Shown here piece by piece: positions 8,040 through 15,087 of a stretch of DNA of 64,000 nt (position 1 is the first letter of the stretch; each line of letters opens with the position of its first letter). This DNA is from Mycolicibacterium chitae (lineage in GTDB: Bacteria > Actinomycetota > Actinomycetes > Mycobacteriales > Mycobacteriaceae): NCBI RefSeq assembly GCF_900637205.1, contig NZ_LR134355.1, positions 5,270,001 through 5,334,000 on the forward strand, written 5' to 3'. The notes under the pieces are model-generated. The model was not told where the DNA came from, made no database searches, and saw nothing but the letters and a program-made list of their open reading frames with translations. Made by a program: the position numbers and the translations under genes.

Positions 8040-8657
8040 TTACTCGGCGGAGGCCCGACGCTGCTGTTGCGCCAGGATCGCACTGCCCAACCAGTCCCGC
8101 AGGAACCGGCGCAGTTCCTCGCGGCTGCGGGCCGCGTCGTTGGGCGCAACGAAGAACGACAGCATCACCCGCAGGGTGAATTCGACCAGGTCACGCTGGG
8201 CGGACTCGTCGTAGCCGTACTGCGCCCAGTCCACGTCGAAGCGCGTCATCATCCGCAGCCCGAAGCCCTGCGCGGTCTCCGAGGCGACATCACGGGCCGC
8301 GCCGTAGGACTCCGAGAGCAGCGTGCCCAGATGCGGGGTGCGCGCCACCTCCTCCAGGGTGAACAGCACCCCCTCGACCATCGCGTCGGCCGGGTCGGTG
8401 ATGCCCCGCACGGCGGCGGCGAGTTGATCGAAGAAGTCGTCGACGGACGCGAACGCCGCGGCCTTCATCAGCGCATCGGCGGTCGGGAAGTAGCGGTAGA
8501 CGGTCTGGCGGATGACGCCGATCTCGGCGGCGACCTCGGCGATGCTGACGGCGGTGCCCCGCTGGGCCATCAGCTTGACCGCCGCGGCGACGATCCGCTC
8601 GGCGGCCTCCTCGTCGTTGTTCGGCGGATCGCCCACCCAACCGCGTCTGCGCGCCAC
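8040..8657 (-). CDS. TetR-family transcriptional regulator
   Basis: A 205-residue repressor. The N-terminal helix-turn-helix is about residues 20-65 (AVSIAEVAAEIGVIRQTVYR then YFPTADALMKAA), followed by an all-helical ligand domain. The GTG start is preceded by GAGGAG. It is the last gene of a leftward set with the membrane protein at 8710-9885 and the ferritin-like protein at 9878-10831. The inverted repeat at 10875-10908 is a candidate operator for autoregulation of that set. A small GAACC/GGTTC pair (8682-8702) lies just upstream of its own start. Confidence 0.88.
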   Translation of the reverse strand: MARRRGWVGDPPNNDEEAAERIVAAAVKLMAQRGTAVSIAEVAAEIGVIRQTVYRYFPTADALMKAAAFASVDDFFDQLAAAVRGITDPADAMVEGVLFTLEEVARTPHLGTLLSESYGAARDVASETAQGFGLRMMTRFDVDWAQYGYDESAQRDLVEFTLRVMLSFFVAPNDAARSREELRRFLRDWLGSAILAQQQRRASAE

Positions 8658-8709
8658 CTGACAACTCCTCGAGCCGAAACCGAACCCGCAGGATATCGGT
8701 TCTGGCGCG

Positions 8710-9885
8710 TCAGACCCGGTCGACCTCCGCGGCCGACACCGGCGAGGCCACCACCGTCGCGCTCACCGATCGCTGCGCCTTGGCCGCCATCGCCAGCGTC
8801 ACCGCGGCGATCACGAAACAGCCGAGCGTGTACCAGAGGCTGCCGGTGGGATCGCCGTTGGCGGTCACGCCGTCGACGGCACCGAAGTAGGCCGGCAGCG
8901 CGGCGATCCACAGCACCGCCAGGACCGCCAGATACACCGCGGCGAAGCCGAAAATGATGCCGGGCGAATGAGGTTGGTTGGCCAACAGGTCCTCGTTGAC
9001 GCCGCCGCGCAGCCGACGCCACTGCAGCGCGAAGACGACGATCGCGATGACCGAGACGAGCACCAGTTCGGCCGCGTACGCCACGCCGATCACGGTGGTG
9101 CTCCCGGTGATACCACCGGAAATGGTGGCCGGCAGCGGCAGCAGCGCCGTGCCGATCGAGGCGAGCAGCCCGATCACGATGGTGCGCCACACCAGCTGAC
9201 CGGCGGTGAAACTCCGGCCCGCATCGACGTGGCGGCCGACGAAGAACTGCACGCACAGCGCCAGCGACATCGGCCACAGGGTGGCGAACACCACGACGCT
9301 GGGCAGCGGCACCGCCGCGAGGAACGGGTGGTTCATCGGATGATCCAGCGTCCACTCCCACCAGCGCAGCTGCGGGCCGAGGTGGTCGAAGATCTCGTAG
9401 AACGCGTGGTGGACGAAACCGACGCAGATGGCGCCGAGCAGGGTGCCGTAGCGCCGGAAGATGCCCAGCGCGCGGACGATCTCGAAGGCGATGGTGGCCA
9501 TCATCGGATAGATCGCGATGATGTAGAGCGGCAGTCTGCCCCAGAGGAATTCGACCGTGAACACGTTGTGGGCGAACATCGTGTCGACGTATTCGCTGAT
9601 GCCGAACGCGGCCGGGAAGTACAGCGGCGGCTCGATGATCAGCAGGTAGGCGATCGCGCCGATCCACAGCACGAGGTTGGTCGGGTCGTTGTGGCGGCGC
9701 AGGCGCACGATCGCGTACACCAGCGCCAGCACCGCGCCGACCACGATCAGCAGTTCGAGAACCGGCAACGTCCAGTTCTCCAACGCCAAGGGGTTGCGCA
9801 GCTCGAACAGCCCGCCGGCCTCCGCGCAGGTGAAGCCGAGTCGTTCGGCCAGGCCCTCGAAGGTGGGCGCACACAGCTCAGACAT
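8710..9885 (-). CDS. Multi-pass membrane protein of unknown function
   Basis: A 391-residue protein with about nine hydrophobic helices. I do not recognise the family. The N-terminal 35 residues (MSELCAPTFEGLAERLGFTC) are polar. Membrane-facing His and acidic residues occur in FVHHAFYEIFDHLGPQLRWW and MNHPFLAAVP, which could be metal or cofactor ligands of a membrane enzyme, but this is speculation. Its start overlaps the ferritin-like hydrolase gene by 8 bp, so the two are coupled and probably act together, with a TetR gene behind them. Confidence 0.8.
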   Translation of the reverse strand: MSELCAPTFEGLAERLGFTCAEAGGLFELRNPLALENWTLPVLELLIVVGAVLALVYAIVRLRRHNDPTNLVLWIGAIAYLLIIEPPLYFPAAFGISEYVDTMFAHNVFTVEFLWGRLPLYIIAIYPMMATIAFEIVRALGIFRRYGTLLGAICVGFVHHAFYEIFDHLGPQLRWWEWTLDHPMNHPFLAAVPLPSVVVFATLWPMSLALCVQFFVGRHVDAGRSFTAGQLVWRTIVIGLLASIGTALLPLPATISGGITGSTTVIGVAYAAELVLVSVIAIVVFALQWRRLRGGVNEDLLANQPHSPGIIFGFAAVYLAVLAVLWIAALPAYFGAVDGVTANGDPTGSLWYTLGCFVIAAVTLAMAAKAQRSVSATVVASPVSAAEVDRV

Positions 9886-10831
9886 CGGCGGCCTGCTTCC
9901 ACTCGACCTTGTCGTCGGCGTCGGCGGTGTACCACCGGGTGACGTCGTAGCCCGCGTCGTAGCGATCGAACCAGACCTGGGCCAGCGCGGGCAGCTTTTC
10001 GTGCGCGGGATCGTGGCCGGGGATCTGGCTGCGGACGACGCCGACCACGGCGGCCAGCTGATCCCGGATCGGCAGGTGTCCGAAGGCGTTGCCGAACGGC
10101 CCGTCGTCGCTGACCTTGAGGAACGGAAGCTTCTGCAGCACCGCCTTTTTGCGGCGCTGCATCCCGAACGTGGAGATGGCGTCGACCTTGCGGTCCTCGA
10201 CGGGGATGTAGGAGTTGAAGTCGTCGCAGGCCATCTGGATGACGGCCCAGACGTGCTTGAAGATCGACGGCGCCACCCGCATCCGGTACCACGGGTCGTC
10301 GACGACCTCGTCGTAGATCAGCAGCGCCGAACTGCGGTGTTCGACCTCCTCGACGAAGTGCCACAGGAACAGCGACGCCACCCGGTCGTCGCCGGCGGCG
10401 AACAGGGTGTCGTCGTGGTCGAGCATCAGCTTGAAGACCGGCGTGAAGGTGGCCTCGAGGTCGGCGGTGTAGGCCAACCGGTACTTCAGCGGGGTGTTGG
10501 CGGTCAGGTCGTCGAAGGCCGCGATGACCTTGTCGTAGGTGTGCTGCAGTTGCGGGTAGGACTTGATCAGGCCCTTGGCGTGCTGACGGTGTGCCATCGA
10601 GTGTTGGCCCTCTTGGCGCACGAACGCGTCGGCCTCCTCGGCGATGGCGGGGTCCTTGATCAACGGCATGGCCTCGGTGATCATCCGGCCGATCATCTTC
10701 TCGAAGCCGATGGCCAGGAAGGACACCGCGTTGGCCATCCCCGAGAACGCCGGGTTGGCCTCGTTCCAGAGGAAGGGCACCGGGTAGCTCGCGAACGCGA
10801 AGCGCATCTTGCGGACGATCAGATCCGTCAT
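9878..10831 (-). CDS. Ferritin-like metal-dependent hydrolase family protein (PF10118-type)
   Basis: A 317-residue helical protein of the family named predicted metal-dependent hydrolase. It carries spaced Glu/His residues that could make a di-metal site: EEADAFVRQEGQHSMAHRQH, then TADLEATFTP, then FLWHFVEEVEHRSSALLIYD. The pattern of E, ExxH and EExxH is that of ferritin-like di-iron proteins, so an oxygenase or desaturase-like role is as plausible as hydrolysis. ATG 10831 has GAGGGG upstream. It is the first gene of the operon with the membrane protein and the TetR regulator. Confidence 0.82.
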   Translation of the reverse strand: MTDLIVRKMRFAFASYPVPFLWNEANPAFSGMANAVSFLAIGFEKMIGRMITEAMPLIKDPAIAEEADAFVRQEGQHSMAHRQHAKGLIKSYPQLQHTYDKVIAAFDDLTANTPLKYRLAYTADLEATFTPVFKLMLDHDDTLFAAGDDRVASLFLWHFVEEVEHRSSALLIYDEVVDDPWYRMRVAPSIFKHVWAVIQMACDDFNSYIPVEDRKVDAISTFGMQRRKKAVLQKLPFLKVSDDGPFGNAFGHLPIRDQLAAVVGVVRSQIPGHDPAHEKLPALAQVWFDRYDAGYDVTRWYTADADDKVEWKQAADV

Positions 10832-10874
10832 GGCCGACCCCTCATCGTGCGTTGCCCACCGCAACGGTCATCAA

Positions 10875-10908
10875 CATACAAACAGACACTAGGGCGTCTG
10901 ACTGTATG
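10875..10908 (-). promoter_or_regulatory. Inverted repeat, candidate TetR operator
   Basis: CATACAAACAGAC at 10875-10887 faces GTCTGACTGTATG at 10896-10908. Eleven of 13 positions are complementary, with an 8-base spacer. It lies about 45 bp upstream of the first gene of the 10831-8040 operon, whose last gene is a TetR regulator. Confidence 0.6.
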
Positions 10909-10931
10909 ATGACAAGCCTGGGGTCGTCCGG

Positions 10932-11684
10932 TCAGTCGCCCCAGCCCATGGAGAAGACCTCGAACATCGTCGCGTGAGTCACGCCCATCCGCGCCCCGGC
11001 CTGCCGGGACGCCTCGGCGAGAAATTCCGCCGGGTCGAAGTGCTCCCAACCCAGTCCGTCGATGTAGGCGCGGTGGGTCCGCAGCGACTCCACGCCCAGG
11101 TCGAAGGTGTCGGTGATGTCGACGCCGTGCTCGGCGCCCGGGGAGCCCGCGGCCCAGACCTCCTGCACCCCGCCCCACGGTTCGGTGCCGTCGACGAGTT
11201 GCTCGGCGAAGATCCACCGGTTGCCGGCGTCGCGGACCGCGTCCAACGTCGCCTTCCCCGTCGCAATGTGGTCGGCCTGGTTCAGCGCCCGCCCGCCCCA
11301 ACCATCCCGAAAGTTGTTGGTGACGACGATATCCGGACGGTGCTTGCGCACCTCGGCGGCGATGGCGCGGCGCAGCGGCACCCCGTACTCCAGGATGCCG
11401 TCGGGCAGCCGCAGGAAATCCACGACGTCCACGCCGACGATGCGGGCGGACTCCACCTGCTCGGCCTCCCGCGTCTTCGCGCACTGCTCGGGGTGCATGC
11501 CATCGATACCGGCCTCCCCGCTGGTCACCATGCAGTAGACGATCTTCTTGCCCTGCCGCGTCCAGCGCGCGACGGCCGCCGCGGCGCCGAACTCCATGTC
11601 GTCGGGGTGGGCGACCACACACAGCGCGGTGTCCCAGTCCTCTCGAATCGGTTGCAGTGCGGGCCGGTCATCGGTAGCGGTCAT
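10932..11684 (-). CDS. PIG-L/LmbE-family deacetylase
   Basis: A 250-residue zinc hydrolase of the GlcNAc-PI de-N-acetylase family. The zinc motif AHPDDME is near residues 29-35, VTSGEAGIDG follows, and a His/Asp motif lies in NQADHIATGKA. Relatives include MshB and Mca of mycothiol metabolism, but the flanking genes do not point to mycothiol, so the amide substrate is unknown. ATG at 11696 would add four residues; neither start has a clear ribosome site. It is preceded on the same strand by an aminotransferase. Confidence 0.87.
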   Translation of the reverse strand: MTATDDRPALQPIREDWDTALCVVAHPDDMEFGAAAAVARWTRQGKKIVYCMVTSGEAGIDGMHPEQCAKTREAEQVESARIVGVDVVDFLRLPDGILEYGVPLRRAIAAEVRKHRPDIVVTNNFRDGWGGRALNQADHIATGKATLDAVRDAGNRWIFAEQLVDGTEPWGGVQEVWAAGSPGAEHGVDITDTFDLGVESLRTHRAYIDGLGWEHFDPAEFLAEASRQAGARMGVTHATMFEVFSMGWGD

Positions 11685-11725
11685 GCGGGCGAGCATGGCA
11701 CTCGTCGCGCGGCCGGAGCAATGCT

Positions 11726-12937
11726 TCAGGATTTGGCGGCGAGCGTGGCGAACGCCCTGTCGGTGCCCTCGAGCGCGCGGTCGATCACGGCGTCGGTGTG
11801 CGCGGTGCTGACGAACCAGTTGTGGCGCGGGTGCAGATACACACCGTTGTCCAGCGCGGCGGCTGAGAACGCGAAGCTGAGCTGGTGCTCGGGGTCGTCG
11901 TGGAAACGCAGGTACGGCATCTGACTTGGCCCCGTGTAGGACACGTCGAATCCGTGCGCTTGGGCTTGGGCCACCAGACCGGCACGCAACCGATCTCCGG
12001 CGCGGCGCTGCAGGCGGACACCGTCGATGGCGCGGAGTTCTTGGATGGTCGCGATTGCCGCTGCCATCGGCACGGCCGCAAACCAGAACGTCCCGGTACT
12101 GAAGATCGTGGCGGCGGCGTCTCTCAGGGAGTCCCTGCCAAGGATGGCCGAGACCGGGTAGCCGTTGCTGATGGCCTTGCCCCAGACGCTGAGGTCCGGT
12201 TGAACGTCGAGGTTCGCCCAGCTGCTGCCCATTTCGAGGCGCATGCCGCAGCGGACGTCGTCCAGGATCAGGACGGCGCCCTTGCGGTCACAGGTGGCGC
12301 GGAGTTCGCGCGCGAACGCCGGGTCGATCAGTTCCTGGTCGACCCCGTCGTTGTGCTTGAAGGGGGTGATGATCACGCCGGCGAGGTCGTCGTCCGCTTC
12401 GTCGAAAGCCGCACGCAGACTTGGGAGATCGTTGTAGTCGAAGTACCGGATGTTGGCGCGGTCGGCGGCCGAGATCCCCGCCGTGCCCGGGGTGCACCAC
12501 GGCGCGGCGCCGTGGTAGCTGGCCCGCTCGACCAGGATCTTGGCGCGGCCGGTGGCGGCCCTGGCGATCGTCAGCGCGGTCGTGGTGGCATCGGTGCCGT
12601 TCTTGGCGAAGTAGGCCCACTGCGCGTGATCGACCATGTCCACCATCAGTTCGGCGAGTTCGACCATGCGCGCCGACGGGGCGTTCTGACAATCGGCCAG
12701 TTCGCGCTGGCGCTGCGCAGCCTCTTCGACCACTCGGTTCTGATAACCCAGCACCATGGGCCCGTAGCCCAGCAGGAAATCGACGAACTCCCGGCCGTCG
12801 ACATCGCGGATGAGCGCGCCGTCGCCGCTGGCGAGGAACTGCGGGAAGTTCGAAGGGAACAGGCCGGCCCGCTGATGGCCGTACATTCCACCCGGGATCA
12901 GGCGACTCGCCTTGTTCCGGAGAAGACGATCGTTCAA
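11726..12937 (-). CDS. Class III aminotransferase, glutamate-1-semialdehyde mutase-like
   Basis: A 403-residue PLP enzyme. The cofactor lysine lies in SVWGKAISNGYPVSA near residue 260, and the PLP-phosphate and ring contacts are in AKNGTDATTTA and LILDDVRCGMR. The N-terminal IPGGMYGHQRAG segment is typical of HemL-like members. It has no HemL context, so it is more likely an omega-aminotransferase acting on an amine or amino acid. It may be co-transcribed with the PIG-L deacetylase downstream. Two CTGCATGCAG palindromes lie upstream. Confidence 0.86.
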   Translation of the reverse strand: MNDRLLRNKASRLIPGGMYGHQRAGLFPSNFPQFLASGDGALIRDVDGREFVDFLLGYGPMVLGYQNRVVEEAAQRQRELADCQNAPSARMVELAELMVDMVDHAQWAYFAKNGTDATTTALTIARAATGRAKILVERASYHGAAPWCTPGTAGISAADRANIRYFDYNDLPSLRAAFDEADDDLAGVIITPFKHNDGVDQELIDPAFARELRATCDRKGAVLILDDVRCGMRLEMGSSWANLDVQPDLSVWGKAISNGYPVSAILGRDSLRDAAATIFSTGTFWFAAVPMAAAIATIQELRAIDGVRLQRRAGDRLRAGLVAQAQAHGFDVSYTGPSQMPYLRFHDDPEHQLSFAFSAAALDNGVYLHPRHNWFVSTAHTDAVIDRALEGTDRAFATLAAKS

Positions 12938-12961
12938 CTACATCGACCAGACCGGGTTGTG

Positions 12962-13018
12962 TGCTGCATGCAGCATGCCAAGGGAGCCATGCCCGAGATA
13001 TTGACATGCTGCATGCAG
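12962..13018. promoter_or_regulatory. Two CTGCATGCAG palindromes in a divergent promoter region
   Basis: A perfect 14-bp palindrome TGCTGCATGCAGCA is at 12962-12975, and its 12-base core recurs at 13007-13018, 45 bp apart. They lie between the aminotransferase and the EamA transporter starts. The second copy overlaps a TTGACA at 13001-13006 that could be a -35 box. The spacing and location suggest a repressor or activator bound at two sites. No adjacent regulator gene is obvious. Confidence 0.55.
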
Positions 13019-13124
13019 GGCGTCAACGGCACGCGAGGAAGCGCCGCGGGCGACCACTACCATCGCGGTGGTGATGCTGTCGCTCGAGATGGGCCAAGAC
13101 CAACGCGCGCAGGCGATCTGACGG

Positions 13125-13979
13125 ATGGGTGCCGCGCTCGCGTTGACCTCGGCGCTGGGATACGGAATCTCCGATGTCCTCGGCGGTCTGGCGTCGCGGC
13201 GCATCTCGCCGGTCCGGGTGGCCCTCATCGGACAGGTTGCCGGCCTCTGCGTGGCCGCCCTTGCCCTGCTCGCCCAGGCCTCCTCGGCGGCGACGGGCTC
13301 GGACCTGGCCTGGGGTGCGGCCTCGGGCATCGGCACGGGGATGGCCATGGTCTTCCTGTTTCGTGGGCTGAGCCGCGGCGCGATGTCCGTGGTCGTTCCG
13401 GTCAGCGCCGTCGGCGGTGTCGCGCTGCCGGTGCTCGTGTCGGCGGCCTTCCTCGGTGAAAGGCCACCCGGACTGACCTGGCTCGGCGTGCTGATCGCGC
13501 TGCCGGCGCTGTGGTTCATCAGCGGGGGCTCCGATCAGTCCGGGACCACCTCGCGCGCCGCCGTGTACGACGGCCTCGGCGCCAGCGGTGGCATCGCGCT
13601 GCAATACCTGTGTCTCGCGCAGGCCGACGCCTCGGCAGGGCTGTGGCCCATCCTCAGCGGTCGCGCAGCGGCGATCGTGGCGGTCCTGGTGGCCGCCGTG
13701 ACCTTCATGAGGAACCCCACCCCACGCACCGCCGGGGCAAAATCCCCGACGGCGTTCACGTTCAGCGTCGCCGCCGGGGTGCTGGCCGCCGGCGCACTGA
13801 CGGCCTACCTGTACGCCCTTCGGTCGGAATTCGTCACGGTCACAGTGGTATTGGCCTGCCTTTACCCGGTGGTCCCGGTGATCATCGGACTCGCGTTCCT
13901 CGGTGAGCGCCTCCGCACCTCGCAGGCACTGGGACTGGCGGGCGCGCTGGCCGCGACGACCCTCATCGTGGTGGCGTAA
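13125..13979 (+). CDS. EamA/DMT-family transporter
   Basis: A 284-residue membrane protein with about ten helices arranged as two EamA repeats (residues about 1-130 and 145-284). Each repeat ends with the family signature of FLGERP (about 112) and FLGERL (about 262). These proteins export or import small metabolites such as amino acids. It is divergent from the aminotransferase across the CTGCATGCAG sites, which suggests a linked substrate. The ATG has no strong ribosome site. Confidence 0.85.
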   Translation: MGAALALTSALGYGISDVLGGLASRRISPVRVALIGQVAGLCVAALALLAQASSAATGSDLAWGAASGIGTGMAMVFLFRGLSRGAMSVVVPVSAVGGVALPVLVSAAFLGERPPGLTWLGVLIALPALWFISGGSDQSGTTSRAAVYDGLGASGGIALQYLCLAQADASAGLWPILSGRAAAIVAVLVAAVTFMRNPTPRTAGAKSPTAFTFSVAAGVLAAGALTAYLYALRSEFVTVTVVLACLYPVVPVIIGLAFLGERLRTSQALGLAGALAATTLIVVA

Positions 13980-14057
13980 CAGCCTCGCGGACAACCATTG
14001 TCGCGTGGTGTCCGCCTGAGGCAGGGGGGACCGAAACTCCGCCGGGCAGTCTGCGAC

Positions 14058-14083
14058 GGTTTATCGCGGCAGCGGGCGGGTAT
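14058..14083 (+). promoter_or_regulatory. SigF-like promoter upstream of the stress-type SDR
   Basis: GGTTT at 14058-14062 and GGGTAT at 14078-14083 are 15 bases apart, matching the mycobacterial SigF consensus (GTTT, 15-17 bases, GGGTAT). Transcription would start near 14090, about 64 bases before the SDR ATG at 14154. SigF controls general stress genes, which fits the product. Confidence 0.7.
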
Positions 14084-14153
14084 GCCGAGGTTTCCAAGGT
14101 CGGTCGGCCGCACCCGGCTGTCCGCGCAGTTCGGCAACCTCGAAGGACTCACG

Positions 14154-15074
14154 ATGGCTTCCCAGGACGCAGACGCCACCCGCACCGATCAGCTGCAGTT
14201 CCAGAACCCGAAGACCCGGTACCCGTCGATCGAACCGCCGGAGCAGACGCAGCCCGAACCAGGCCTCGACGCCGAGATGCTGCCCCAGGCGGACATCGGT
14301 GAGTTCTCCTATCGCGGCACCGGACGGCTGGTGGACCGAAAGGCGCTGGTCTCCGGCGGGGACTCCGGCATCGGGGCCGCGGTGGCGGTGGCGTTCGCCC
14401 GGGAGGGCGCCGACGTCGCGATCACCTATCTGCCGCAAGAAGAGGAGGACGCGCAGAACGTCGCGCGGATCATCCGCGATTCCGGGCGCCAGGCGGTCAC
14501 CCTGCCCGGGGATCTCACCGACGCGTCGTTCTGCCGGGAGGTGGTCGAGCAGGCCGTCGAGCAGCTCGGCGGCCTGGACATCCTGGTCAACAATGCCGGC
14601 AAGCAGGTCGTCGCGGAGAGTCTTGAGGAGCTGCCCGACGAGCAGGTCGAGCAGACCTACCAGGCGAACATCCTGGCGATGTTCCGCACCACCCGTGCGG
14701 CGCTGCCGCATCTGCCGGCCGGGGCCACCATCATCAATTCGACCTCGATCCAGGCCTATCAGCCCTCACCGGACCTGATCGATTACGCCTCGACCAAGGC
14801 GGCCATCAACGCCTTCACCAAGGGCATGGCAATGCAACTGGCGGACAAGGGAATCCGGGTCAACGCCGTGGCACCCGGGCCCATCTGGACGCCACTGCAA
14901 CCCAGCAAGGGTCAGCCGATCGAGGAGTTGCCGGAGTTCGGCAAGGACACCGCGTTGGGGCGCGCGGGACAACCCACCGAACTCGCGCCGGCCTACGTGT
15001 TCCTCGCCTCCCCGGAGTCCAGTTATGTGCTGGGTTCCACGATCCACGTCAACGGCGGCAAGCCGTCCCCGTGA
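14154..15074 (+). CDS. Short-chain dehydrogenase, YghA/general-stress type
   Basis: A 306-residue SDR with the N-terminal extension of about 55 residues (PKTRYPSIEPPEQTQPEPGL) seen in the YghA/YhxC/YhdF group. The NAD(P) motif is SGGDSGIGAAV (about 62-72), followed by NNAG, catalytic Ser in INSTS, and the YASTK active site (about 219-223). ATG 14154 has GAAGGA upstream, and an upstream in-frame extension lacks support. The preceding SigF-like promoter suggests induction in stress or stationary phase. Confidence 0.9.
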   Translation: MASQDADATRTDQLQFQNPKTRYPSIEPPEQTQPEPGLDAEMLPQADIGEFSYRGTGRLVDRKALVSGGDSGIGAAVAVAFAREGADVAITYLPQEEEDAQNVARIIRDSGRQAVTLPGDLTDASFCREVVEQAVEQLGGLDILVNNAGKQVVAESLEELPDEQVEQTYQANILAMFRTTRAALPHLPAGATIINSTSIQAYQPSPDLIDYASTKAAINAFTKGMAMQLADKGIRVNAVAPGPIWTPLQPSKGQPIEELPEFGKDTALGRAGQPTELAPAYVFLASPESSYVLGSTIHVNGGKPSP

Positions 15075-15087
15075 GGAGGCCTGCGCG

